Origin: Bedellia somnulentella
Lineage: Eukaryota; Arthropoda; Insecta; Lepidoptera; Bedelliidae
DNA: 64,000 nt
Direction of reading: 5' to 3'
NCBI GenBank assembly: GCA_963576735.1
Contig: OY755170.1
Coordinates: forward strand, 12,508,567 to 12,572,566
The notes beneath the pieces were generated by a model that worked only from the letters and a program-made list of their open reading frames with translations, was not told the DNA's origin and searched no databases. Within the stretch, counting starts at the first letter, position 1. Every line of letters starts with the position of its first letter. Of this stretch, positions 1-11,032 are shown piece after piece. The position numbers were made by a program, and so were the translations under genes.

Positions 1-100
1 GTGGTATACAGCAGGCCTATCGCAGTTTTGTACAAATACATTGTCAATAACTAAGTACAACTTAGCCGTTAACAACCCTCATAAGAGTAACTCTTTAACA
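1..100 (-). repeat. SINE family B, truncated copy
   Basis: The first 100 bases match, in reverse orientation, the middle of the tRNA-headed SINE seen complete at 56812-57174 (the parts resembling AGGCCTATCGC, TTTTGTACAAATACA and the GTTAACAACC stretch). It is cut by the window edge and diverged. Confidence 0.6.
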
Positions 101-565
101 TGACAATACATATGAAAGTTAGAGCATGAAATATTTAAGGCGTATGCGTATGTTTATAGTTTATACGAATGTAAGTTTAAATATTAGATGTTTAATTGAA
201 TGGTTCATTTACAAATAACAATGCTGAATACGTGATTGTATTAGCTTATACAAACTGTCATATTGTTATTACTGCTTCAGCAAATCAGTTTTGTGATGCC
301 TAGTGAATTCCGCAAGCTGCTGTGATTGCAAATAACTAAAATGTGTTTAATATATTGTGAAATACGTTCGGACAACTCCTTTTATTCTTAATCTGATCAG
401 ATACTTATACTTAAAGTATCCATTATCTTATGAGATGGATATTGACTTGATATTGGAAGCTATTTAAAGTAATATAAAAAGTTCTATGTGATAACTGAAA
501 GGTACTCAATTACGGAAAATGGGTAAGCGGATATATGAACACATAAAATAATAGCACATATTTAT

Positions 566-745
566 TACAGTGTATTCGTACAAAACGGCGATAGGCCTGC
601 CCCCTATCACGTGAGTACACTGTCCATGCAAAACGTGGGTACTCGAAACACCAGGTGACAAAGTCACGTGATGTTCAGAAGTAATAGTACCTCTGCCAAC
701 TGCCTACAATATTCGGCGTGAAAGTTTATGTTATATGTTATGTTA
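566..745 (+). repeat. SINE family B, 3' half
   Basis: Sequence from the TGTATTCGTACAAAACGGCG block to the (TTATG)n tail matches the 3' half of the full-length copy at 56812-57174. The tRNA head is absent, as in a 5'-truncated retroposon. Confidence 0.75.
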
Positions 746-861
746 TGTTTGTATTAACCAAATTTTGATTATACAATCTATTTAATGGTGCGTTATTAAC
801 AAATTAAAAAATTATTACTCATCGTATCTATGTTGCATGTGAAATGACTAGACTATATATA

Positions 862-910
862 TATACTAACGCTTCCCATTGGGGTAGGCAGGTCATCGCT
901 TTGCACGATC
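862..910 (-). repeat. RTE-like LINE 3' end fragment (family C)
   Basis: Contains TTCCCATTGGGGTAGGCAGG followed by an ATCGC motif, the reverse complement of the LINE terminus seen at 47975-48050 and 39797-40165. Confidence 0.55.
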
Positions 911-1210
911 TTAAACCGAAATCTCTTGCTTCACGTTAATTTCTTTTCACGATTATGTATTATTTTTTTGTGGGACCTATTACAATATCTCCTCTTTAAT
1001 AACAATTTTCTACCCCTTTAGGGACAAAATGTATGAAAAACCAAACGTAAAAAGAAAATGTTGTCGAAAACATACATAACAATTTTAAGACTTGTAGAAC
1101 ATCCACAATTAAAAAAATACATAATGATGACCTTCATAACCCTATTTCACCCCTTCAGCGCTTGAATATTAACAAAAATCTTATGTCATTTTAATCATAA
1201 AATGTGAAAT

Positions 1211-1432
1211 GTCAGATTAGAATAGCACTTTTCCATTTCTTCTCGTGAGCTTTCGTAAGAGGCCTTTAATATGATTTTTGGGCAATGTGGTTGGAGACCT
1301 ATCACCAACAACCTTTATTTTTCTATCCGTTTTACACTCAGCTTACAAAAGTGGCTGAGGTATTTGTTATTCTGAATCTCTTGCAACCCCTTCTAGGTAT
1401 TTATAGCTCTGAGTATATTTATGCATGTTACC
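1211..1432 (+). repeat. Short retroposon family A, diverged copy
   Basis: Has, in order, the family landmarks TTAGAATAGCAC, GTTGGAGACC, ATCACCAACAACC, AAAAGTGGCTGAGG and CCCCTTCTAGG, ending in TGAGTATATTTATGCATG. Open frame 1285-1470 lies inside it and is not a gene. Confidence 0.75.
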
Positions 1433-1479
1433 GTTTCATTGTCATAGAAATATATTTCCAAAATTATTAGTTTATGTGT

Positions 1480-1705
1480 ACTACATACATACATACATAT
1501 ACTCACGGCTATAAATCCCTAGAAGGGGTAGCCAGAGCTAAGGAACTAGAAATTCTTCAGCCACTTTTGGAAAGTTGAGTGGGGAAAAGATGGCAAAAAT
1601 TATGTGTAAATTATGTGTACTAACGGCTATATATCCGGGTAATGTCGAGCCAGAACTTCAAAATTGGAAATTCATTCTAATTCTAAAGCTCTGGCTACCC
1701 GTACG
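1480..1705 (-). repeat. Family A 3' fragments, minus orientation
   Basis: (CATA)n followed by CTCACGGCTATAAATCCCTA, GGGGTAGCCAGAGCTAAGG and AAAAGATGG: the reverse complement of the family A 3' half. A second degraded fragment with CGGCTATATATCC follows at 1617-1705. Confidence 0.7.
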
Positions 1706-1984
1706 GGCAAAAAAGTAGGTAATAAAATAACTTAAAGCTCTCGATCATTTCTTGATGTTTCATACGCATCTCGTTCCATACCTTTTCTTCTGCATGGCTT
1801 TTACCTATAGGAACTTCACGTGTGATTATAACTAGCATGTCACAAGTTTTTTCATAAAACGTTATTTACGTAGAATGGGGAAACGTAGGTGTAGTCAAAT
1901 GTCGGGATCAGTTAAAGGATTTGTTATTCCCATTTAAAAACGGAGATACTTAGTTATTCATAGAACGGTTCGTAAAGAATTCTG

Positions 1985-2250
1985 TATCAATATAGGAAAG
2001 AAAACACCGGCGGGGATCGAACCCGCGACCTCCGGGTATACGCCCCCCGTCCACAGACACTGTCCGTGTTGACACTGCATAGCCATTGATGGCTTCTAGT
2101 GCGAAATTCTTCTATCCTTTGTTTCTTTTACACTTTTTAAGAAGTGTCGCAAACACTTCCCCACCTCCGAATTTATTACAAATTCGGAGTGCCACTTGTC
2201 TACCTTTTAAGATAGAATGCAAATTTTGAGATAGCTTTTCTTTCCTTTAT
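1985..2250 (-). repeat. Family D repeat with tRNA-like 3' segment
   Basis: On the minus strand this ends in a tRNA-like 3' half: anticodon-arm-like GGCGTATACCC, a T arm of the GCGGGTTCGATCCCCGC type, then a GGTGTT acceptor-like end. The body (AAATTCGGAGGTGGGG, AAGAAACAAAGGATAG) matches the centre of the palindromic copy at 43353-43641. Both copies are flanked by GGAAAGAAA. The tRNA part sits at the end of the unit, not at its head as in ordinary SINEs. Confidence 0.6.
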
Positions 2251-2257
2251 TTATTAA

Positions 2258-2715
2258 CTAGCTGACCCAACAGACTTCGTACTGTCAAAAGTGTAGACTT
2301 TCACGCCGTCAAACTGAAATATTTAACTGATCCATAAAACAAACCATTGCACCAAGTTATTAGATACAGAAATGACATAATCTCTTCACTAACTTTCATA
2401 CATACGTATGTGTAACTATCATGTGATTAATTTAAAAAAATCATTTTGCATGGTCATAGGAATCATAAAACAGATCATTGTACTAAGTTTCAAGGTTCTA
2501 GATACGGAAATGAGAAAATCTCCGTATTAACTTTCATTTTCTATTCCAACCACAGATTCCGACATTTATCAGCAATATAAGGAAGTCCATCTCCTTTCAT
2601 AAAGTTTAGTTCATCTCTGTATCAAATTTAATAAAAATCTGCTTAGTGGTTTAGATGTGAAAGTGAAATAAGACAGATAGACAGAATAACGTTCGCATGT
2701 GTTACTACAAGTACG
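2258..2715 (-). mobile_element. Non-autonomous Helitron-like remnant
   Basis: Begins on the + strand with CTAGCTGACCCAACAGACTT, which on the minus strand is a Helitron-type 3' terminus ending CTAG. The body resembles widespread insect repeats, with two AGTTTCAAGGTTCTAGATAC-like blocks and AAGACAGATAGACAGAATAA near its other side. No 5' TC end was located, so it is probably truncated. Confidence 0.4.
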
Positions 2716-2930
2716 GACGACTGGTTGTTTTAGTGATGTTTTAGAATGAAGAAGTATGGATTACGGAGAATTCCCTATTGCATTCTTGAACAATGTTTAA
2801 TTACCGAACTTTAGGGTATATGCACTGTATAGTTATTTAACAAAAATATTTCAATAATAAAACAATATTTACTTGTTATAATGGATTTAAATATTCTTAG
2901 ATTCATCAATCTTAAATATTCTTAGAGTGG

Positions 2931-3175
2931 CCGTGTAGTGCCGGCTTAGAATAGCACTACCTCATTTCTCCCGGTGGGTGTAGGAGGCGTCTAGCGGTAT
3001 TGGGGCTTTTAAGGAATTTTTGGGCGATGCGGTTGGAGACCCATCACCAAAAACCTTTATTTTACCATCTTTTCCCCACTCAACTTTCCAAAAGTGGCGA
3101 AGGACTTCTAATTCCTAAGCTCTGGCTACCCCTTCTAGGGATTTATAGCCGTGAGTATATGTATGTATGTATGTA
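2931..3175 (+). repeat. Short retroposon family A, near-complete copy
   Basis: Runs from GTGTAGTGCCGGCTTAGAAT to GCCGTGAGTATATGTATGTA with all internal landmarks. It is flanked by two ATTCATCAA-like stretches (2900 and 3178) that may be a target duplication. Confidence 0.85.
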
Positions 3176-3640
3176 GATTCATCAAATGCTTTTTCGTCGT
3201 CTCAGTGGAATACCAACCTGTAATATTTTTGTTTGTATACATTTTGCGATAGACTTTGCCTTGCGATTGTACGAGTGTTTTCCATTAGTTTTGTGTTCAA
3301 AAATATTTTTACTATGTACAACATATTTATACTCATGAATACTACATTAAATTCACAGTTATGCAAAGCTTACCTAGGTTATAATTTCTTTGGCAGTACC
3401 AATCATAAAATTTTCATTTCTCAACATGATTTGTTCACCAACAGTATAAGAGCTTTACAAAGTGAGGCTAACTTTGTAGCTTTCTTAGACTAAATTCCGC
3501 CTAAAACCAAGCAGGCTTAAGTTGAAATCCTACACTTGTGTCTTTAGGACTCTATTGTGTAGTGCTTTTATTAGATTTTTTAACGACGAACAAAAATGTC
3601 ACGGGGTCCCAAAGCTGAGCTTTTGCATACTTTTCTGTAG
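3176..3640. other. Unassigned intergenic stretch
   Basis: AT-rich. It contains an 86-codon open frame (3233-3493, +) with no recognisable domain, splice context or homology, which I do not regard as a gene. Confidence 0.4.
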
Positions 3641-3644
3641 AAAC

Positions 3645-3715
3645 ATTGTCGCATTGAAATCTTAACAACTGAACGAGATAGAAATCGGGCGTTAGTTAAT
3701 ACTAACGCCCGATTT
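3645..3715. repeat. Rearranged copy of palindromic mini-transposon (AAATCGGGCG family)
   Basis: Holds the MITE centre in reverse (TGTCGCATTGAAATCTTAAC) followed by a perfect inverted repeat of AAATCGGGCGTTAGT around 3699. Complete copies lie at 11305-11442 and 30945-31081. Confidence 0.55.
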
Positions 3716-3956
3716 AGTATTAACTAACTTAGATTTAGTTTACCATATAGAAACAAAAAACCTTTCCGCAAAAAGTTGATTGGTTGGTACTGGATAGTAA
3801 AAAAGTGAGTAAGCCAGGATGAAGACAACAAAAAAGTCTCTAAATGTTATGTAGAAATAGCTTCTGTTCGATTCTTTCGTAATATGTGGCAATACCAATT
3901 GTAAAATCATTAAATCAGTGATTTATTTGATTGTGTATGTATCTTGTTACTTTAAT

Positions 3957-4222
3957 CGTATTAATATTATAAATGTAAAAGTTTAGATGTTTGGATGTTT
4001 GTGTGTTTGAGGTAAAAAGGTTTCTCAATTACAGAATGTATATGAATGAAATTTACGGAATGCTAGATAATGACCCAAATTATAACATAGGATGCTTTTA
4101 TTCCCGGGAAAATTGGACCAATAAAATATTCACGCCTGATAGAACTCAGAGTACCGGAAAAAACGCCTAAAGTTGGGCTTAAGCAAATTTACAGTACAAA
4201 GTCTGTCGGGTCAGCTAATCAA
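3957..4222 (+). mobile_element. Short non-autonomous Helitron-like element
   Basis: Starts ATTAATATTATAAATGTAAA and ends near GTCTGTCGGGTCAGCTAATC, a form common at insect Helitron-type ends (a degenerate hairpin plus CTAAT in place of CTAGT). It has no coding capacity. The assignment rests on the termini only. Confidence 0.35.
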
Positions 4223-4257
4223 GAATATTTATTAAACGTTCATAGTACATATTCATA

Positions 4258-4435
4258 AAATCACAGCTATAAATCCCAAAAAGGGTTAGGAATAACGGTT
4301 GTTGATGATATGCCCCCAACTGCATTGCCCAAAATCCCTTCAAAACCTTGATACTCTAAGTCACCACTTACGAAACCCGGGGGATGAGATGTGATAGTGC
4401 TATTCTAAGCTGATTCTGCGCAGCGTAATTAATAT
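4258..4435 (-). repeat. Family A, diverged copy
   Basis: Reverse complement of family A: ATCACAGCTATAAATCCC at its 3' end, then ATTGCCCAAAATCCC and TAGTGCTATTCTAAGC at its 5' end. Confidence 0.7.
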
Positions 4436-5696
4436 AAAGATTAAGTAGATTAGTAATCAATATCACCCATCTAATTATAACCCCATTAAAACAAATGGCG
4501 TGAGAATACCCGTATTTCTTGCCACGGAAGACACATTAAAAAGCAAAAAAAAAATAATGAAAGACCACGTACGAAAGAGTGATGAATATGAAGTACGGGA
4601 GGTTTGTCTGTACCGTGTAAAGTGACAACGATAGTCTCTACCTACCCAATATGATTGAATATTTGAATAAATAATTTAGTTATAAATGAAATAATTAAGT
4701 AATTTTTAGTACTCCTGTCAAAAATTGAAATATATGTATACTAAAATAGATTTACTACAGGGCGATTTCAAATTAACATTCCTCAGCCAGAGAAGTAAAA
4801 GTTCAATACTCTTTAAAAAGAAATTAAATGTAAAAACCAATTCAAACGCTAACCCTCTTAGCTTTCTCATTCGTGGAAGAAACCCTATCAACACTGAAAT
4901 CTTATTAAAAACTAGGATTCCGTCCGCGACTTCGTCCGCTTTAGCCATTTTTTCATCACATTTATCTTGTACGTTTGAATTTACAGCATTATAAATTTGT
5001 ATGAATTAAGAGTTTTTGGAGATCTTTCTATTAAAAAAGCAGAGCGATAATTGCAATCATGTCAGAGTTATTACTTTTTGATGCTTCTGTGGAGAACCTT
5101 ACAAATTTATTCAGTGTATAAGCTGGCTTCATGAGGGTTCATTCCATTGATCAAAAACCATTTAGTAGTTGTTACGTGATGCCAAAAACACAGACACAGG
5201 TTGTTTTTAAAAAAAATGCTAAATTTACTTAAATGTTTCGATTATATATAATATTCACTGGGGTTTAAAAAGAGCTATGATTTGTTTTAACCCCGGTATA
5301 GATTTATTAAAGAAAAAAACAGATTGTTTCTTTTTCAAGCCGCAGAGAGAGGGTTATTTTAAATTAGGTTCTCTATAATATATAATGCTTCAAAACCCTA
5401 TCAATAAGGTATTTAAAGACATTTCCTTTTTTGATCGGCCTTACCTAGCATTATACGTATAACATGAAACTCATCACACTGACCTTAAGAAACAATAGAT
5501 TCAAAACTATAACGTGAAGATCATTTATCGATGTAGTTAGTGTTGACTTTAAAACAACAGTCAGTCGTAAAAAGGGAGAAATAAGTAATATATAAAAATA
5601 ACACTGTCACAACTATTTCATAACTACCAAGATTTTTTTATACTGTTGAATAAAATAACTTAAGTTGAATATCTGTATTTTTAAGTTACGAGTACT
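4436..5696. other. Intergenic AT-rich stretch, no gene supported
   Basis: An open frame at 4725-4994 (+), preceded by a possible acceptor TTTACTACAG, has no recognisable domain. Its end overlaps a GTCCGCGACTTCGTCCGC-type motif typical of transposon ends, so I leave it unannotated. A LINE-3'-like scrap (GATAGTCTCTACCTACCC) lies at 4630-4650. Confidence 0.35.
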
Positions 5697-6254
5697 TATA
5701 ACTCCCGCGAGTTAACATGACACCTGGCTCGACAAACAACCCTCCCCCCGCTATCCCGCGCAGCGCCCCGCTCTCGCCAGTAGCGTTAGCATATCTGGAC
5801 GTGCGCAAAATGTGTCACTTCAGTGAAAAGAAAGATATATATCAATTGGGGGTACTGAAGTATATCTTTCATTTAGTTTACTAGTTCATTTAGTTCAGTT
5901 CACAAAGAGTCGAAGAGTCACTGAAGCGAGATATCTGAACTATTAGTATGTGAAGTATGATATTGATGAATTGATAAGATTCCATTCAAAAACTACAATA
6001 ACGATAATAATACATACAGTATTTAGAATTTCTTTAAAATTGATATTTATAAATAAGTAGCCTTGTCTATCAACCGATATGAATAAAAAATGCTATTAAG
6101 TTCTAAAATAACATATGGGTCAAAATCAAAAGGCCAAGTTTTTTTTTGAAAAAAAAAAGAATCGTGTAAATATTTTTTCTTAAATTTTTGTTGTTTGAAA
6201 GACATAAAAACATTCAGAAAATGAGATCAGAACAGATGAACACATGAAAAATTT

Positions 6255-6935
6255 TTGCCGAACTTGCCTCCAAGTGGCATAGTTGTGATTGATAATGCTC
6301 CGTACCACTCAACGCAATCCGAAAAAATTCCGTGCCAGTCATCATTGAAGAGTGACATGCAAAGCTGGTTAACAAATAATAATGTAAGTTATGCTGCAAA
6401 TATGACAAAACCAGAGCTATATCAAATTATAAGATTCAATAAACCAGAAAAAAAATATGTGGTAGAGCACGGCCACGAGGTCGTACATCTGCCACCCTAC
6501 CACTGTGATCTTAATCCGATCGAATATATCTGGAATTTGATCAAACAAAGGGTGGCAGACAAAAATATCGATCAGTCGGAGAAACACATTGAAAAATTAA
6601 CTAAAGAAGCGATTGTTTCCATAATTGCTGCTGACTGGAAAAAGAAGGTAAACCATGTACAGAGACTTGAAAAAGAATATTTGGTGCAAGATCGACTGCA
6701 GAAAACAAGAGAAAGGGAGTTTATTATTTCACTTGGGGGTGAAGAAAGCTCCGACAGTGAAGCGAGCGAGGGAGAAGAAAGTGACACTTCTATTATGTCA
6801 GGAATTGAAGAAATGAGTGATGTTGATGAGTCTTCTCTTCGTGATCTTGAAATAAATCTATTTAATATTAGATGTTTGTTTAATTTCTATCAGAAGTTAA
6901 TTATTCTAGCTGTGTATATTATGTTAGCTGTGTAG
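6255..6935 (+). pseudogene. DDE transposase, C-terminal fragment
   Basis: About 226 open codons with no credible start. Early in the frame IVVIDNAPYHS carries the second catalytic Asp of a DDE integrase fold. About 60 residues on, HLPPYHCDLNPIEYIWNLIK holds the third acidic residue in the LPPY...NPIE.W context typical of IS630/Tc1/mariner and relatives. The tail is acidic (SSDSEASEGEESD). The N-terminal DNA-binding region and first Asp are missing, so it cannot be a complete transposase. The last codons run into the nested retroposon at 6925. Confidence 0.8.
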
Positions 6936-7160
6936 TGTTGGCTTAGAATAACACTACCCCATTTCTGCCGGTGGGTGTAAGTAAGAGGCGACTAACGGTA
7001 TTGGGGCTTTTTGGGCGATGCGGATGGAGACCTATCACCAACAACTTTTATTTCACCATCTTTTCCCCACTCAACTTGCCAAACGTGGCTGAGGAATTTC
7101 TAGTTCCTTAGCTCTGGCTACCCCTTCTAGGGATTCATAGCTGTGAGTATATGCATGTAA
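6925..7160 (+). repeat. Family A copy inside the DDE transposon
   Basis: GCTGTGTAGTGTTGGCTTAG to GTGAGTATATGCATGTAA with all internal landmarks. It sits at the end of the transposase frame and is younger than the transposon. Confidence 0.85.
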
Positions 7161-7663
7161 TTATACTATTTATTTAACGTATTTTGATAAGTTATTACGA
7201 TAGATGTAATTTGATAACTATTAATCACAAATAAATATATACAGAGTATAAAGTAATCAGTGCTACAGCCAAAGGCTTTGTACCCATTGCGAAGGCAATG
7301 TACCCAACATACTGAACAATATCTGATATATAAATAAATTTGCAACTCAATAAAAAAATAATTGTACCCCATTTAAAAAAGGTCAGCTGACTTTTATGCT
7401 CTCAGTACTTTCAACAAACGTCAATCGAGCCAGGTGTCATGTTAACTCGCGGGAGTTATAGTAGTTTTAATCTGAGTATCATCATGAGCATCGGAGTTTG
7501 AGTTTTTTTTATATTTAGCGTACTGGCCGGGTAGTAGTAGTAGGAGCGTACTCCCAATATTTCTCATATATATCACAGGTCTGCAATGGTTTTCCCCTTT
7601 CAGTTTTGATGACTGATTTGGATAGATTTTGGGGCGCTGATTACAGGAAAAATATTTAAAAAA

Positions 7664-8817
7664 TTCCATCACGTCAGTTTTTTTAGTTATTTAGCATCGT
7701 TTAATTTTTCCAAAATTACCTAGGCCTTCCTAGTTTTTAAATAATATTTTATTTAAATCGATTCGAATTAAACAAAAAATGCACTGAATGCATTAGACAC
7801 TAATTAATGAGTTCTAATAAATATAAAATTAGTTAAATAAAACTTAATTAACTAAGTGACATACCTTTATTATAAAAAAAATAGGATTTTTGAGTCATTT
7901 GCTAAATACCTCGTTTCTAGTAGACTTAATGTTTTTTTTTTATAAAAATTCACTTAAATAGTTAGAAAAGAGTTAATGAAGGTAGATGATATATTTTTTG
8001 TATAAATAGCAATATCATTTTTTCTACAAATCAGTACTTCTGTGCAATTCATAACGCTCACTTGAAAAATGTCATCGCGAAAGTGTTTAAACTCTCCGGA
8101 CAATTTTTGCTACATTTGTGGGCAGTTTATGCTGAGAAAACAGCAGCATAACATTACTGAATTCATAAGTAATGTTTACAATATGTATTTTGGCCTAACA
8201 ATTGCCAATCAAGATAGACAGTGGGTCCCACATAAAGTTTGTACGACGTGCGTTCGTGAACTTCGAAAGTGGTCAAAAGGAAAGAACAATACCTTTGATC
8301 TCAAGACATTTCCTAGGAAACCACAAAAGCCCAAATTATGAAGAAATTGTGGAGAAAATGATTGAAAATTACGGAAAAATGGGATGTTCGATGAGCATTA
8401 AACTTCATTTCCTTAATTCACATTTGAACTACTTTCCTGATAACTTGGGAGCTGTAAGTGAAGAGCAAGGCGAAAGATTTCACCAGGATTTGAAGGAGAT
8501 GGAACGTCGCTATCAGGGAAAGTGGAATAAAACAATGATGGCAGACTATTGTTGGCTGTTAAAGCGAGATGATGCAATGCAAGTCGCAATTTCAAGCGAA
8601 AATCTCACAATCGGAGCTTCAGTGAAAAAAAAGCAAGATACCACAAAAGTATTTGATATTTTTATTTATTTTTTTATTGTACCCCAAATATATTTTTAAT
8701 GTTTTAAAGTCATGTAATTGTTTTTTAATTGTAATAAAAAATAAATACTCAAATAAAGTCGTGTTTTTTTTCAATTTTACAAAGTAGGGATTTTTCAAAA
8801 AACTGAGGGTGATAGAA
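7664..8817 (+). mobile_element. Candidate inverted-repeat element carrying a C2HC-type ORF
   Basis: TTCCATCACGTCAGTTTTTT at 7664 and AAAAAACTGAGGGTGATAGA at 8797 are imperfect inverted repeats bracketing the broken gene at 8069-8699. No target duplication was identified, so the boundary is tentative. Confidence 0.4.
8069..8699 (+). pseudogene. Multicopy insect C2HC-type ORF, internally deleted and frameshifted
   Basis: The first frame (8069-8341) starts MSSRKCLNSPDNFCYICG and has CxxC...CxxC zinc-ligand pairs (CYICG, CTTC) over about 65 residues. A +1 shifted frame continues from about 8310 with LGNHKSPNYEEIVEKM, then NLGAVSEEQGERFHQDLKEM and MMADYCWLLKRD. These blocks resemble the N- and C-terminal parts of a multicopy arthropod protein of unknown function. 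The central part is missing and the junction is out of frame, so this copy is broken. Whether it belongs to the surrounding inverted-repeat element is inference. Confidence 0.6.
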
Positions 8818-8980
8818 AAAAACCAAGTACATATTCGTAATCTACGCACCAAAATACCCCAAGATCAGCATTCAAATCCAAAAGGGGAAAATAAAAGTTA
8901 AAATTTGCAGGTCTGTGATTTAGTCATTCATTAATAAGGAGAATATGTATTATATACAGTATGAATATACCCATACCATA

Positions 8981-10680
8981 CGTATGGTGGTAGTGTGGTG
9001 GTACCGTGTATGAGCGCGGTCTGTACGGGCACGCTGGGCAAGCTCATAGTGAATGTAATATCAGTTAGATATGATCGTATGGTGGTAGTGTGGTGGTACC
9101 GTGTATGAGCGCGGTCTGTACGGGCACGCTCATCAAGCTCATAGTGAATGTAATATCAGTTAGATGTGATCGTATGGTGGTAGTGTGGTGGTACCGTGTA
9201 GAGGTGTGTAGGTCCGGATGGAGTGGTATCCCCGGAGTGGTATCACTACATTTAACGGATGGATGTACATCCAATGGCAATCGGTTACCATTCCAATCGG
9301 AATGGTATGGATTGGCGGGATTGGCATGGCGGACAACGGTGCGGCATCGCAATTTATGCAGGGATTGGTTGATAACATGCTTGCAAGCATGTGTGGCGGC
9401 ACAAGCGATTATGTTATTTATTACATTGCAGTAAAGTTGATTTTGGTTCTCTTATTGTTGACGTCAGGAATAGTTGATATATTTTTCTTTTGAAATATTC
9501 TAATTTTAAATAAAATAAATGAAACATTCTTACAATTTCTTTATTCAAATCAAAAGAATCAAATTTCGTTCTTTCGATAATTGTTTGTTAAAGGCAAAAA
9601 GAAACTAACTGTTTTGTAGTCAGCGTGGCTTCTTAATAAAAATATTGTCATCATACTAATATTGATCATTGAATGTACTCTCCAATGGAGACTGATACAT
9701 ATATGGTTCTGCTTCCTGTGTGTCATGACTGTACTCTCAACCCAGTACCAGATCCCTTCCAGTTCCACCATTCCTGCATAGGTAAACATTTTTTACCGTT
9801 AACAGGACCCCGGACCCATTCCAGTGCAAAAGACTGGGGTCCTGGATGTACATCATTTGAGTCGGACATGCATCCGGATCTGCGTCTTGAAATAAACCGG
9901 ACCTACACATCTCTAGTACCGTGTATGAGCGCGGTCTGTACGGGCACGCTGGGCAAGCTCATAGTGAATGTAATATCAGTTAGATATGATCGTATGGTGG
10001 TAGTGTGGTGGTACCGTGTATGAGCGCGGTCTGTACGGGCACGCTGGGCAAGCTCATAGTGAATGTAATATCAGTTAGATATGATCGTATGGTGGTAGTG
10101 TGGTGGTACCGTGTATGAGCGCGGTCTGTACGGGCACGCTCATCAAGCTCATAGTGAATGTAATATCAGTTAGATATGATCGTATGGTGGTAGTGTGGTG
10201 GTACCGTGTATGAGCGCGGTCTGTACGGGCACGCTGGGCAAGCTCATAGTGAATGTAATATCAGTTAGATATGATCGTATGGTGGTAGTGTGGTGGTACC
10301 GTGTATGAGCGCGGTCTGTACGGGCACGCTCATCAAGCTCATAGTGAATGTAATATCAGTTAGATGTGATCGTATGGTGGTAGTGTGGTGGTACCGTGTA
10401 TGAGCGCGGTCTGTACGGGCACGCTCAGCAAGCTCATAGTGAATGTAATATCAGTTAGATGTGATCGTATGGTGGTAGTGTGGTGGTACCGTGTATGAGC
10501 GCGGTCTGTACGAGCACGCTCATCAAGCTCATAGTGAATGTAATATGAGTTAGATGTGATCGTATGGTGGTAGTGTGGTGGTACCTTGTATGAGCGCGGT
10601 CTATACGGGCACGCTCAGCAAGCTCATAGTGAATGTAATATCAGTCAGATGTGATCGTATGGTGGTAGTACCGTGTATGA
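8981..10680. repeat. 95-bp minisatellite array, split by an insertion
   Basis: Units start with TGAGCGCGGTCTGTACGGGC at 9011, 9106, 9926, 10021, 10116, 10211, 10306, 10401, 10496 and 10591, exactly 95 bases apart within each part. At one position units carry GCTGGGCAAG or GCTCATCAAG (or GCTCAGCAAG), with partial alternation. The array is interrupted by the element at 9199-9915. Open frames in the array are artefacts of the repeat. Confidence 0.95.
9199..9915. mobile_element. hAT-type non-autonomous transposon in the minisatellite
   Basis: Ends are TAGAGGTGTGTAGGTCCGG (9199) and CCGGACCTACACATCTCTA (to 9915), an inverted repeat with one mismatch. Flanks are identical 8-bp GTACCGTG copies (9191-9198 and 9916-9923). 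Eight-base duplications and TAGAG-like termini are typical of hAT elements. The interior has no recognisable transposase; a 91-codon open frame (9218-9493) is unassigned. Confidence 0.88.
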
Positions 10681-10885
10681 GTGTCGGTTTATAATCGCAC
10701 TAACCCATTTCTTCCCGCGAAGGGCATTTGGGTTATTTTAAGTGATGGTTGGGCGATGTTGTTGGAGACCCATCACAAATCATCCACCATTTCACTAACT
10801 TTTTCACACTCAAGTTTCAAAAGTGGTTGAGGAGTTCTAGTTTTCTGAAGATCTGGCCACCCCTTTTTGGGATTACATATGAATG
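10673..10885 (+). repeat. Family A, diverged copy abutting the minisatellite
   Basis: GTGTCGGTTTATAATCGCAC to GGGATTACATATGAATG, with GTTGGAGACCCATCAC inside. Many substitutions make it an old copy. Confidence 0.65.
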
Positions 10886-11032
10886 TTTAAAAAAAACTGA
10901 AAGACATTAACATATATTTGTGACCTTTAATATTGGTATAAATCCAGAGTAGACCGGCAAAAGAACCAGAAAATCTTATGGTTCCTACAACAATAAAACT
11001 ATTATTTTACATAACATATATACATAACATAA

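Larger units (their letters stand above)
5697..7460 (+). mobile_element. Tc1/mariner-like DNA transposon remnant
   Basis: Left end TATAACTCCCGCGAGTTAAC (5697) is repeated inverted at the right end, GTTAACTCGCGGGAGTTATA, ending at 7460. The inverted match runs about 35 bp, through GACACCTGGCTCGA. The outermost TA on each side would be the TA duplication usual for this superfamily. It contains the C-terminal half of a DDE transposase and a nested family A retroposon, so it is dead. Confidence 0.75.

Noticed and set aside
4725..4994. Upstream CEP350-like exon
   Set aside because: Possible acceptor but no donor in a suitable phase, no recognisable similarity, and its end resembles a transposon terminus.
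9065..10023. Several 80-116-codon frames on both strands near the minisatellite
   Set aside because: They arise from the 95-bp repeat and the hAT element; the same peptide text recurs with the repeat.
8981..10680. CRISPR-like array
   Set aside because: Units are contiguous 95-base copies without unique spacers, in a eukaryotic genome.
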